A model generated the notes under the pieces. That model was not told the DNA's origin. It did not search any database and worked only from the letters and a program-made list of their open reading frames with translations. From Macropodus opercularis (taxonomy: Eukaryota; Chordata; Actinopteri; Anabantiformes; Osphronemidae), in assembly GCA_030770545.1 (NCBI GenBank), contig CM061104.1:9495001-9559000 (forward strand): a stretch of 64,000 nt of DNA, written 5' to 3'. Positions 24,150-35,339 of this stretch are shown here, piece after piece; positions within the stretch are counted from its first letter, which is position 1; each line of letters starts with the position of its first letter. A program made the position numbers and the translations under genes.

Positions 24150-24583
24150 TTTTTTAATCGGCAACAACATTGATTAAGTGAACGGCGGACCGCATAGCGT
24201 GCAAAATCTATCACAGTTAACTTGTTCGTTTCAAAACAGTCCGCGGCTGAGCGCGTCCCCGGGCTTTCAGGAAACGCAGCCTGTTTCTTCTTTGCGCTCC
24301 TCTTGCGTGGTTGCACCAAAGTCCCACAGTCCGCGCACGCATCCAGAGAAAAGTACAAAAAGCTAAGTACTCGCTTTCACGTTGAGCTTTCCAAGGAGCT
24401 GCGCCTCGGTCCTGTGAGGACGAGACGGGACGGCTCTAGTTTCAGCGGCGTGTTTGTGGCGCTATTACAGCCACTGCGCCAGGGACCCGTGTTTGGGTTT
24501 GTGGTCGTAGTTTTGCTCGTAGGACATTACCTGTCGTTTTAAACGCATGGCCTGGGGGGGGGGAGGTTCTGCTGTCTGACCAC

Positions 24584-25831
24584 TCAGTACGTGAACACCA
24601 GGTTGGAGATGGTGGACTCCAGCCAGTCTCCGGAGATCATCTCGCTCACTTCGGGGGTGCAGTAGTCAGGGAACTCGAAGTGGGAGCCCCCAGAGCCGGA
24701 CTCAAAGTTTAAATCCAAGTCCCTGTCCAGCGCCGAGGAGCCGAAGCTCCCCAGCGACATGCTGTCAAAGCTGGGGCTCGGGTTGATGTCGAGCAAGTCG
24801 TCCTCGAACTCCTCGTCCTCCGAGGAAGACGAAGAGGACGAGGCGGACGAGTGCGAGCCGGAGGGAGTAGGTGAGGAAACCCGTCGACTGGTGTACGTGT
24901 GCCCACCGTGGCGCTCCGAAGACCCGCCCAGACTACTGCTGCTGCTGCTGCTGCTCGGGGAGTCGGCTCCCTCCTCTCTGCCGCTGCCCGCGTCTTCATA
25001 CAGGCTGAGCGGGTCGCTGGAGTCCGCAGAGCTGCTGAGCGTGGGACTGGCCGGCACCACGACTGAGGACGTGGGACTGACGCTCAAGTTCGCCGCGCTG
25101 CTCCCGAAGACGTACACCCGCTTGGGCTTCTTCCCATCCTGGATCTGCTTGGCCGCTGAGGAGGCGGATTTGGACTTGTAGAGAGAGTTGTGGTGGTGCT
25201 CTGACGGGTGTTCAGAGGCAAACGGTGATGCTTTGGTGCTACTGCTGCTGCTGCTGCCGAAAAGTGATTTGTGGGTTTTGCTGCTGGGTGATTTGGGTCC
25301 GTTCTTCCTCGAAGACGAGGACGTCTTCGTGCTGGTGTTGTTCGAGCTACTGTTGAGTTTCTCTCCCTTGTCCCCGTTGCTGCCAGGCTTAGAGGCGCTG
25401 GACTTTACCTTCTTCCTGGGCCGGTACTTGTAGTCGGGATAGTCCGCCATGTGCTTGAGCCTGAGCCGCTCCGCCTCTCTGATGAAGGGGATCTTGTCAC
25501 TGTCTCTGAGCAGCTTCCACCGCTTGCCCAGCCGCTTGGAGATCTCAGCGTTGTGCATGTCCGGGGACTGCTCCATGATCTTTCTCCTCTCTATCTGTGA
25601 CCACACCATGAACGCGTTCATGGGTCGCTTGATGTGGCCGCTCGGAGTCTTACACCATGCCGGGTTGTCTCCCAGCTTGTGCCCGGAGGTCGAAGACGCC
25701 GTGGAGCCCGGGGAGAGAGGCGAGGCAGCCGGGTCGAGATCCATGCACGCCCCGGAGTCGGCGCTCGAATCCCCGGCGAAAAAGGACAGCGCCTCGGCGG
25801 TGCTCTCCGTGTGGCTCATTTTCTGCACCAT
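24584..25831 (-). CDS. sox4: Sox4, SoxC-family HMG-box transcription factor, single exon
   Basis: This gene encodes a nuclear DNA-binding transcription factor of 415 residues. The HMG box spans about residues 66-141 (25409-25636), from HIKRPMNAFMVW through the YPDYKYRPRKK end that carries the C-terminal nuclear localisation signal. It is followed by serine-rich, partly polyserine stretches, an acidic segment (EDEEFEDDLLD) and the C-terminal activation domain SHFEFPDYCTPE...LVFTY. Sox4 rather than Sox11 is indicated by WCKTPSGHIKRP, VWSQIERR, the KRVYVFG block, SDPLSLYED, LDRDLDLNFE and the lack of Sox11's long acidic run. Start: ATG at 25829-25831 gives MVQ, as in other SoxC proteins. It has A at -3 and G at +4, and it is the first ATG after an in-frame TAA at 25910-25912. 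The stop is TGA at 24584-24586. The family is known to bind ACAAAG/AACAAT-type sites and to act in neural, cardiac and lymphoid progenitors. The sox4a/sox4b assignment is not resolved. Two AGC-type codon runs (about 24936-24955 and 25243-25258) encode polyserine. Confidence 0.97.
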   Translation of the reverse strand: MVQKMSHTESTAEALSFFAGDSSADSGACMDLDPAASPLSPGSTASSTSGHKLGDNPAWCKTPSGHIKRPMNAFMVWSQIERRKIMEQSPDMHNAEISKRLGKRWKLLRDSDKIPFIREAERLRLKHMADYPDYKYRPRKKVKSSASKPGSNGDKGEKLNSSSNNTSTKTSSSSRKNGPKSPSSKTHKSLFGSSSSSSTKASPFASEHPSEHHHNSLYKSKSASSAAKQIQDGKKPKRVYVFGSSAANLSVSPTSSVVVPASPTLSSSADSSDPLSLYEDAGSGREEGADSPSSSSSSSSLGGSSERHGGHTYTSRRVSSPTPSGSHSSASSSSSSSEDEEFEDDLLDINPSPSFDSMSLGSFGSSALDRDLDLNFESGSGGSHFEFPDYCTPEVSEMISGDWLESTISNLVFTY

Positions 25832-26415
25832 GCTGCCCAGGCGCGCACACACAGGGAGAGCTGTGTACGTGCTCTTTCTCTCCCTCTCCGCTTGGTCCTG
25901 CGAGTCACTTTAAAAGCGAACTCAGCTATTTTCTTCAGTCTTCACAGCTTGAGCTGAGTGTTTCAAAAGCGCAGGAAACAGTTCACTCCTGAGATGACAA
26001 GGGTTCAGTCCAGAGCAGCCATTAAAAGGCTAGATGTGTAAAAAAACAAAACAAAAAGTTTAATTTCCAGGTGCTGTGTGGGTTCAGACAGCACGGACAG
26101 CGTGGCCCCCTCTCCACTGTGTACCCTGTTATCAGCCTCTTCCTTCTGAGTTAGAAAATCAATTCAGCCGTGTGGTGACTGAGCACAGTCTACGCAGCTG
26201 CAGAGCGCAGACCGAGAGCCACACTGTGCGCTCAGGCACTTACGAAGCGCTCAAGTACAGTGTGTAAAGTAAGTGCTTTTCTCTGCATCAGCTCTTTCGC
26301 CTCTCCTACAAACAAAAGCCATGCATGCGGAGGAGAGACGGTGGAAAAAAGAAACGCAGCGCGGGTAACACTGTCCACCTTCCGTCTGCAGACTTGCAGC
26401 TGAGTTTCAAGCAGC
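25832..26415 (-). other. sox4: Inferred sox4 5' untranslated region with upstream ATGs
   Basis: This is the non-coding leader between the promoter-like cluster and the sox4 ATG. An in-frame TAA at 25910-25912 shuts off any N-terminal extension. On the sox4 strand there is a five-codon uORF at 26005-26022 (M-A-A-L-D-stop). An 18-codon uORF starts at 26288, and further upstream ATGs lie at 26322 and 26326. The transcription start near 26415 is an estimate from a TATA-like element at 26441-26451, so the outermost uATGs may or may not be in the transcript. Confidence 0.45.
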
Positions 26416-26429
26416 CCTCCAGTCCCGGC

Positions 26430-26550
26430 CCCCCTCGCTTGCATTTATCCCTTCCCAAGATACAACGGCGATAAAAATCCACCAATGGGATGCTGTCTCT
26501 ACCCTGCTTCTGGGCCAAGGCCACACCCCGCCGCCACTGATTGGCCAAAA
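26430..26550 (-). promoter_or_regulatory. Candidate sox4 core promoter (TATA-like, CCAAT, GC box)
   Basis: Read on the sox4 strand, a CCAAT box (ATTGG on plus, 26540-26544) is followed by a GC box (CCCCGCC on plus, about 26527-26533). Next come an inverted CCAAT (plus-strand CCAAT at 26482-26486) and a TATA-like GGGATAAATGC at 26441-26451. The order and spacing fit an RNA polymerase II promoter about 0.6 kb before the sox4 ATG. The start site itself was not observed. Confidence 0.45.
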
Positions 26551-26861
26551 ATGGAATCTAATAATAATCAGCGCGTGCAATGAGCAGCCTCGTGTCTGAC
26601 CTCATTCCAGAATACAACAAGAAACTTCTTTTTTTAAAGAGACACTGGTTTGTGTTATGGGCGCCCCCTTCTTTACTCTCTTACCATGTGTATACCATTA
26701 ACATATAGCTATATTGGAAGCTAAGTAGACTCCAAGTGAAGCCGCATACGCTCCACGCGTTTCTACCCCTCCTCATCCTTCTACGTGAGGCGGGGTTGGC
26801 CAGTCTTTTGTCAACCAGCAAGCACAGAGGAAAGAGAAGGAGGGAGCGAAGAAGCGGGCGG
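26551..26861. other. sox4 upstream flank
   Basis: No gene. An AGGGGGCGC core on the minus strand (about 26660-26668) is only a partial CTCF match. Confidence 0.5.
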
Positions 26862-26903
<42 letters not shown>

Positions 26904-26946
26904 GTGTGTGTGTGTGTGTGCGTGCGTGCGTGCGTGTGCGTGCGTG
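26862..26946. repeat. (GT)n/(GTGC)n microsatellite upstream of sox4
   Basis: About 85 bp of alternating purine-pyrimidine sequence, GT turning to GCGT at its distal end, lies about 0.3-0.4 kb upstream of the candidate sox4 promoter. Alternating GT/GC tracts can adopt Z-DNA, and the length is likely polymorphic. Confidence 0.95.
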
Positions 26947-27388
26947 CAAGCTGCCTGTACGAGAGCACACATCCGCACTGCTCTAAACTGACATCAGCTG
27001 CAGCTTTCTGTGCAGGCTCACACAAATAAGAGAGAAACGCATGGCACTGCGCTATTGCGCACAAAGCGGCACTGTTACGCACGGAATAAATCGCCACAAA
27101 GCAACATACAAGCTGGACTCTTTAACAAAAACTACATGTGCAATATAGCGAAGATCACTTCTTTTGCTGATTTAACGAAGCCTTGTTTTATTTTTGTCAG
27201 TCTTAACATTGTAATTAACCATTTACGTTGTCTAAGTAATATAATAACACACTTATAATCTAATCCAATAATCACCGTCTCCCTGTTCAATAATACTTTA
27301 TGTAGCTTTTAACACTGTAAGGGATTAAAAAAAAGAAAAGAGGAATAACATCAGACACATGGAGGGGCTAAATTGAGGTGTTGGAATG

Positions 27389-27402
27389 TCGCTAGATGGC
27401 GT
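27389..27402 (+). promoter_or_regulatory. CTCF-like motif about 1 kb upstream of sox4 promoter
   Basis: TCGCTAGATGGCGT fits the CTCF core (C-G-C-T-A-G-A-T-G-G-C-G) closely. It lies in a short CpG-bearing patch (27385-27425) within AT-rich DNA, upstream of sox4. Confidence 0.4.
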
Positions 27403-27690
27403 CGCAGAGCCGGAGAGAACGCAGCTGAAGAATTTACAGAGGGTAGAGATCAGACCAAGCATCCAGAACAGTTACCAGGGGTGAATTACATAATGTCTCT
27501 GTGTGATAGGGAGGTAACCAAGCGAGGCTGTTGTGTTTCTGTGTATGTGTGTTTTAGAATGATATTACTGTGGTAAGGTAAAGCAAACAGGAAAGATGTG
27601 ACAGGTAAAGCAATTTAGAGTCAGTGAAAATCAGCTTAGTTTTAAAATCACCACTGTAATACAGAACGTATTACAGTGGTTCTATGACAA

Positions 27691-27731
27691 GTGTGTGTGT
27701 GTGTGTGTATGTGTGTGTGTGTGTGTGTGTA
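27691..27731. repeat. (GT)n microsatellite
   Basis: About 20 GT units with one AT interruption. Confidence 0.95.
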
Positions 27732-28212
27732 AGAGAAAGAGAAAAGGCGGGTGTCAGGTGTTTTGTTGCTGAAAGTGAAAGGAGAGTCAGAGGTGACTTG
27801 GATCACAACTGGGAAATTAGCATGAAAGTACATTCACCAACATTACTGGATGCATTTCACTGGTTACAATTATATTCAGTATGGCCTCATATCTGCAGTG
27901 CATCCAAGTAAAGCAGTGGGTAATTGGGCTCCAATTTCTGTGTTCATGGAGCAGAACTGCAATGGAAATAAGAATGTCAACTCATAAACTCACACCACTC
28001 CTAAATGCCAGTTTAATAAGGAACCACGGGGAAATGTACTAGCACACACCTCCATGTGTCTGTCTGAAGGAGGACTGAGCCTCCAGGACAGCGTGCTTTA
28101 AATCATTTCCCCCTTTACCTTGTCATACTTGTCCTTTTCTCCAAACAACTCTGTGCACCTGGAGTGACAGCTGGTGAGCTTTACTTTACTCAGTACCTTG
28201 GCCAGGTGTCCC

Positions 28213-28249
28213 CTATTCTATTGCATTCTATTGTATTCTATTGTATTCC
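28213..28249 (+). repeat. Decamer tandem repeat, ATTCTATTGT x about 3.5
   Basis: CTATTCTATTGCATTCTATTGT and its continuation form a short array of a 10-bp unit. Confidence 0.85.
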
Positions 28250-31200
28250 TCAAACATAAATAAAACCTTTGACCTAGTTTTGGCCTCATAGTTAACTTGA
28301 ATTCATGTCTTATTCTTGGCTGCCCACACTTCCCTGTTGCACGTACTCTCTCTCGCTCGCTCTCTCTTTTAGTGTATACATTAGTATGCCAAACACACAC
28401 ACACACACACACACAAAGTAGTGCATTCAAACTTTCCTCTCGCTTTCTCTGCCTCTCTCTTTTACTGCCATTGTTCCAGGGCGGTGCAGCTGCCACGCGA
28501 GTTGGAGTGGGTCGCGTGCCAACCCTAATCTCAACAGGTGTTCTTTTGGGTTTCTCTCATTCAACCCCGTCTACCCACCCACTCCACCCCCCTTCTTTGT
28601 CTGTGTTCCTTTTCTCTCACTCACTGTTTATTCCCTTAACTGTGGGTTTCACTGTACTACTTTACCGCAAACTACTTTTCCTGCTCCTCCCTTGCAAACT
28701 TATAGTACACTTTATTAGACAGAACATAAAGTTCAAAACATCACCTGCCTAACATGTTGTATAAAGTTGTTCATATAGATTTTAAAACATTAAAAAGCAA
28801 TGTCACATGTTTGCATATAGTACAATTTACACCATATACACTATTTACTGTAACAACAACATCACTGCTACATGCTGTGACGAAAGAGTTACAGCAAACT
28901 AAAAACAAATGAAATGATGAGCCATTAACAAATAGAGCTGATGCTTAAAGATTAGGAAATGTGAGAGGCGTTTAAAGAGTTCTAAACACTTGCTTGTGTT
29001 GTTCCACTGGTTTTCCCTCAGGCTGAGACATGCTCCGACACGTTTCCTGCTTCCACTGCAATGGCTCGCTCTCCCTAACTCGTTTTACTCTTCCACTGTA
29101 TGAAACTCTTGGTATGTGAGCTGTGGCAGAGGTCTTGCTGCTGCTCACCCGTCTCCGTCTCTGTTTTCCATTTTCTGTTCTCCCCCTCTCTGTTCAGTTT
29201 AGCTCATTTTGTTTTATTGGCATGGATGTTAGATGATCAGTGTTGCCAGAGGACCCCCATTGCTCTTTCTTTTCTCTCCATGTCTCCCTCTCAAGATAAA
29301 TCTAATCTGAGGTCATCTGTTATTCAGAACCTTGACACATATGGCCAGCCTCCCACTCGGTACTACCAGTCGGTTTTATAAAAATTTAAACTCTTCCCAT
29401 ATGAAACATGGATGGAGCTGTGTTTTGGCTTGACTGTCACAAGCACAGCTTTAACATAGAACGGTGAAACCACACTGCATATACATAGTAAAGATGCCAT
29501 CATCTCAGAAAAGCCACTCTTTTAGCCACTCACACGAGAAGGTGCAGATGGATCACATTTCAGCATAGAAAACAACACGGACATTTTATATCTATGGCTG
29601 CTCGAGTCACCAAATCAGCATCATTTGACAATACGGTCATCATCTATTAGCAAACTACGACTAAAACTCTTTGATTTATTATGTTTCTGCTGTTATCAAA
29701 GTCAATGTCCACAGCGTTTTACAGCCCTATACGAGACAGATGGCTGGGTTACTGTATGTATGAAATGTATTTATCCAGTCGTATTTCTAAAGCTTTTGTT
29801 TGAACAGGTGTTTTAAGGCAAAGATACAGACAAAGATGCAGACGTACAAGAACAAGAACAAGAACACACAAACTCAGCAGTCAAAGTCTTATCTTATCCA
29901 GAAAGAGCAGCTGCAAAGTATGACCCCCAGCTTAGCTGTTAATGATTGGCGGTGCGTTTAAGAGAGTGTGCGTGCATGTGTGTGTAAACTAACTTTAGCC
30001 CAACAATCTCTCCTCTTTCTCAACTGACAGGCGCTCATTATTAGAGGTCCTGCTTTGATTTGGGTTCAGCAAGGTAAATTTGAACATCTGTCGCATTTCA
30101 GGGTTGTTCCTGTGGGCAAAAGCAAACACAGGCAAGGAAGTGATTAAGTGGAATACACACACAGAGCAGATAAATGTGTGAAAACAGCTATTTAAGACCA
30201 GTCTTGTCTTTGAAATGATACATTACTATTATTTTTGCACAAGCCAATATTACTTTTGGACTCAGTGTCTGCTTGCGTGTTTTTATGTGTTTCATATATT
30301 AGTTGTTGTCCTGCAGTGTCATTTTATGTCTCAAACTTGTTTCAAAGTGTGACGCCTTATAACGTTACATGTATTTCTGTTTCTATATGGATGTGGAAGC
30401 CGGATGTGATGCCACTGAGCTTAATTGTTCGCGGTGTCTAATAAACAAAGCAGGTTGTACTGATGAGCAGTATAAACGATACTGTGGCTAACTCTATTTA
30501 TACGCCGTCTAATTTTTTCAATACCTGTAACATGTTACGTAAGGCCTGTGCACCCAGCGGTTCGGTTTCAGTTCTGCATTCTCATACAAAGGAACATAAT
30601 GAACAGGAAGTTGAATGGTTTGAAAGGCTTCTAGTGCTGACAATGGAATTTTTTATCGTCCCCGTCATTCTGAGACTTAACAGGTCTACACACTTCATGC
30701 GGCACATGCATATTAAAGTACTAATGACATTTGACACATGACCTTCATGTGAAAAGAGCCACCGTGTAAGACACTATGTTCTCTGTCACTGCAGTAGGTG
30801 ACTGGTCAACACAGTGACAACTTCAATACGCCATTAAGGCTGCAGGCTTATATCAGAAATGTATGAGATGTGCATGCCTCTGTGTGAATAATTTATGTAT
30901 TTGTGTGCATAAATCTGAGTTCATCTATATGTGTGTGTGGGTGAGTCTGTTGTCAGAGGAGACCGCTTGTCACTGAGCTCTGACAGTACCCAGGTATCAG
31001 AGAGACATGGTGTCACCTTGTCACCTCCAACCTCTACCCCTGAGAGACAGTGTATGTGTATGTTGGTGTGCATGCGTCCTACCTGCATCCCAAGCCGTCA
31101 GAAAAACGAAGAAAGAACTGCAACATGTCTAAAAGTAGCTTAGCTGTAGCATGACTTCAAGGTAACACATTATTTACTGCATTAATCATTCTGGTTCAAA

Positions 31201-31718
31201 CACTAATCTTAATTTAATAAACCAATCGCATGTCTATTGACGCTCGAACAATTCTATACTTTTGCTTCACGTAACTGTCACCTGTCTAATAATCAGTACA
31301 CATTGTGGGTAGATTAATTCAGAATCACTACATGAACATATGTCTCTCTTGTAAATACTACATTATGCAGTGTTTATGAAAAAGGCATCATCTCAGCAGT
31401 CATGTAGCTCTTTGATGATTTTAATAGAAATTCAATCAGTAGCCCATGTAATGAATATGCCGTCCTAGTACATCCTAGCTGTTTGTGTGATTAGAGCAGA
31501 CGTTGAGGAACTTCTGTTGTAGTTTTCATTTTTAGGAGCTTGCCTTTGGGTGTCTGTAACAAGGGTGGGTAGGATTTCTATTCTGTCTTCCACCATATTA
31601 GAAACATATTGGATGTAATCTATCCTCCATCCAGCAAAGTGACAAAGTGCTTTCTCACCAATTACTGACTGCCAGCTCCCTTTTCTCACCTGGCAGGCAG
31701 AGGATGTGGCTAACAACG

Positions 31719-31751
<33 letters not shown>

Positions 31752-34700
31752 CAGACAGAGGCAGACGCAGGAAGGGGAATCAATGTGATCAGATCAGTGA
31801 CAGACGAACAACATATTAAGTCAAAGACAGAAATTTACAGATGTCGCTGCTGTAATAAACCCTCTACGTTCCCCAAAACTATTTTGCTCTACAGTTCAAT
31901 TTGGCTTCAAATATTTGTTTGGCTATGTCTAAATGTCCAAGTGCATTTCCTATAATACCACACAGGGATTCAGCTAGTTCTGTGCATCTGCAAATGTATT
32001 TCATGGTCATGGAATCTCGCCCAATAATAGGAGTTTCAGTAGTGTAGATGCTGTATTCCTAAAGTTCTTAATAAAATAAAGAAAGAAAATCCTGGAAAAA
32101 TCACGTCTACTGTGAGCAGTCTGGAAGCTGAAGGCCGAGCGTTACCAATGGGTGAACTGAGCCTTAGTCATCTGGCAGCACAAGCACAATAGCTACCAGC
32201 TGTTTGAAGCAGCGGAGCTGAACCAGTTGTCCATCTCATCCTCGTTTGCTCCGAGAAAACACAAGAACACACGTAGACTGATACTCGCACCACACGTGCA
32301 CTGAATTTACATGTTATCTGTGATAAACAGTCACATGATCAAACAGCCACAGCATGCAGCAGACTACAGAAGACGTTACTGGCTTGTCAAATTAAGGGTT
32401 TAGGTCAATTAAACCAGGACATTAATGAGTTGGTCAAGACTTTTGAGTCACAGAGACATTATGTCTCTTTGTAAAATGTTCTTGGTAGAAAGCTGCTTTC
32501 AAAGATTATGACAGAAGAAGAGGAAAATACAAAGAAGGGAAAGCAGACTGGTGTTGATGGACATGAATGACTAGACCAGTGCTGACCAGATGAAGGACAA
32601 TGGGATTATAGCAGCCTTTGAAGAGGACCTAAAGAGGTAAGGTCAGAGGTAGGTGTGTATCACACCACCAAGCTAAAGGAGGATAATGGAAGAAAGGGAG
32701 AGCAAAATTGTCCAGGTCACTAAAATGAGAGATGCTGGAACAAAGACCTGAGCCTTGCTGAGTTTAAAGGAGTAAGAGGAAGAGAGCTTCAGAAAAGCAT
32801 TGGCACGGAAAAGTTGGGCGAGGAAAGTGTAAGAGGAAGGTCTCTGTGATGGACCGGACAGATGGATACGGAGAGGACGACGCTTCTGGAGCTTCACTGA
32901 CAATCGTCACAAACTAGTGAGCAACCTTTCACACACACACACACACGTTTCCCCACACACCTATTACTGCTCTGATCGCTACTGGTGCACTGTTTAAAAA
33001 CACAATATGGCCAACTGTTAAAGCAGCATTACCTTTTAGCCTGCATAGGCCCCATGTGCAGCACATGAGATCATGGTTTCTCCATCTGTACTGTACGAAA
33101 ATATTCATGAAGCAAATTATTAATCATAATCGTTGCATGAATGTTATCCAAGTCTAATTGCTTTAAGTATAAAACATTTGTGGGAGCGAAGAAAAGCTCT
33201 CAGTGGCCATTTGATCACTGAGCAGCACCGATACAGAAATAAACCCCAGCCCAGTGGGATCAGTCTTCCACCTGCAGAGCTACACAGAACTTTTTTAATT
33301 CACCTTTCCACGCTGGACAATTCAGAATCAAGGGCAATGAAATGTCTTATTATTTCCCACAGCCAAGCAGGCAGAGATGACAGTGGTCCTGGGAGAGAGT
33401 TCTTCTGAAGCTCTGTGCTCTTTATTTTCTTAGATACAGAGCACTGCCATTACTTTTTAAAGGTCATTTCTAAATCACATAAGAATTAAGCTACCGTCTG
33501 AATCTTATGTGATGAAGTGAAGATTGTTGGAACTTGTTCTCAGCGCACCATCACACTGAGTCTGAAATGAATTATAAGTAGCCCCTCACACCGTGGGGAA
33601 CAATCATACAGGGTGTCGTATAAACTTAAGGACTACCTTCAGTCCTGGGATAAATGTCTCCTGGAGTCCACTGCCTGAAGTCAGGAAGCCATGGACACGA
33701 TCAAATGAGTTCCCTCCTGTGAGATCCACTGCTAAGCCTTTACAGCAGCTGCTTGTTTGTGGCCCTTTCTGCCTTGTCTGCTCCTCGGTGAAAGCAAATA
33801 GCTGCTGCACCAGGTTATTATGTGACTGACTAGGTGCATGAAAAAAAAATCTATTTCTTTGTCTGGAGAAACTCTGGTAGCTTTTGCTGTAGTCATTGGG
33901 TCCTTGAGGTCTGACAGCATTTATCATCTCAGCAGTCAAGCCATTAATAGGCATCAGTGACAGTGTTTTGGTGCTACTACTTTTTTATGATCCCACCTAA
34001 GTTGAGTGTGTGCATATAAAACACTGCTGAACGGGTCATGTCACAGCTCTGTCGAGTGTCTTTTATTAAGCCTGAAAGTCTCAATCTAGCTCTAGAGTGT
34101 TTCGTCTCAGGTTCATTGTGGTGGTGTCAGTGCGGTTAGCTACAAGCCTGAATGTACATGTACTGGACTACGCAGGACCTCTTATGTGCCTTTCCTTTCA
34201 CTGTCTGCATGGAAATCAGGTTCAGACTCCCATCATTCACCACACGTGTTGAAGTGTTTGTGTGTAAAACTAACTAAACGCATAAAAAAAAAGCATCTGC
34301 TGAAATAAAGCAACATCTGTTGTGATACTATAGAACCAAGGAGGTAGATTTTAAACACATGGTCGTCTCTAATGAATGAAACACTTCAGACTGACCTGCT
34401 CTGGTCTCTTCATCTATAAAGTTTTACAATTATAGATTTTACTTTTCAAAGTGTAAAATTTAAAAAAAAAATGTGTTTGTGTATTTTTAATGGCTGTGTG
34501 TGTTCACATCTACACCCACTCCCACAAATACACACAACCATTTATGACAAACGACAGCCATTTCCAGTGATTGATAGTTGATTGACTTCCTCAGCTGATC
34601 TACAGTGATGGAGCCAGTCAGCTACACACTCTCTCTCACACACACACACACACACAAACAAATTCTGCCAGTCTGCCACCACAGAGTTAGCAACAGTCTG

Positions 34701-35339
34701 CGTTTTGCCTCCCTCACTTCTCCAAGCCAGTCGCTCTGCACTGCGGCAGGCAGGGGAAGCAGACACACTCTTCGGTGGTTCACTCCCATATTTTTTGAAA
34801 GAGCAGAGACGAGGTGCAAGCAAAATCTAGACAGCATGGCGTTTTTACGTGTTTTTAAACGGAGAGCTGCCGCAAAATCCAGCAAATATTTTAGGGATTT
34901 CTTGCCTTGTGTTGAAAGTTGTTTCAGAAAGATCTGGACCATCGTCATTACGAAAGGAATATGCACAACGCAACCTGCCAACCAAAACGACATGCACAGA
35001 AAGCGGAAAGAAAGAAGAGGAATCGTGGACCTATGTGGTGAATTTTGAAAGCGCGCAAGCTTGCTATGTTCCAAAGATCTGTTGTTGGATGAGTGTGAGA
35101 AGGAAGGAGCGATGCCAAAGGGTTCTTCCTGCTTTGCTTCGTAAAAACTCTTGCAGCAGCTGAGTCTGGGCTCTGTTAGTGCTGATAAAGCGATGGAAAT
35201 CTCCTGCTCTCATTCCAGGCTATAGATGCAGTAGGGCCTTGTGATCGTGCAGATTCTGCTCTCACCATATGCAATATAAATCATATCCAATACAGCGAAA
35301 TCCAGCCAGGCGAGCTGTCCAGCAACTGGCACCCAGCCT
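28250..35339. other. Non-coding gene-desert stretch
   Basis: No recognisable gene. CA/GT runs lie at 28393-28415, about 31720-31751 and about 34637-34656. A few short frames (for example 34836-35048) have a fair ATG context but no family resemblance. Confidence 0.6.

Larger units (their letters stand above)
21970..24583 (-). other. sox4: Inferred sox4 3' untranslated region
   Basis: About 2.6 kb of AT-rich sequence without a plausible coding frame follows the sox4 stop codon. Human SOX4 is an intronless gene with a 3'UTR of similar length, so the extent is plausible. On the minus strand a distal AATAAA lies at 21986-21991, and two proximal AATAAA copies lie at 24136-24141 and 24144-24149, suggesting alternative polyadenylation. 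Candidate miRNA seed matches in the transcript are GCAAAAA (23946-23952, miR-129-5p type) and GACTGTT (24235-24241, miR-132/212 type); SOX4 is a reported target of these families in mammals. A (CAA)n run (22599-22617) and a (TA)n run (about 22206-22220) are also present. The end point is inferred from the poly(A) signal only. Confidence 0.55.
26947..28212. other. Non-coding upstream of sox4
   Basis: Holds the CTCF-like site at 27389 and a (GT)n run at 27691-27731. No coding frame was recognised. Confidence 0.65.

Noticed and set aside
24584..25831. Assignment to sox11 or sox12
   Set aside because: The WCKTPSGHIKRP, KRVYVFG, FEDDLLD and LDRDLDLNFE blocks and the lack of a long acidic run fit Sox4 better than Sox11 or Sox12.
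25832..25909. N-terminal extension of sox4 beyond MVQ (open frame continues upstream)
   Set aside because: The extra in-frame codons contain no ATG; the apparent seven-residue extension would need a GTG start at 25852. A TAA at 25910-25912 closes the frame, and the SoxC family starts with MVQ.
24709..25913. Other open frames of 65-154 codons overlapping sox4 on both strands
   Set aside because: They are shadows of the GC-rich, serine-biased sox4 coding sequence and have no independent motifs.
26681..27097. 138-codon frame through the (GT)n tract
   Set aside because: Its openness comes from the stop-free dinucleotide repeat (Thr-His/Cys-Val runs). The same applies to frames over the CA/GT tracts near 3.6, 4.0, 40.3, 44.5 and 54.3 kb.
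34605..35163. Open frames, including an ATG at 34836 with good context
   Set aside because: No family resemblance, no conserved motif, and part of the frame runs through a CA repeat. Without conservation data this is likely chance.
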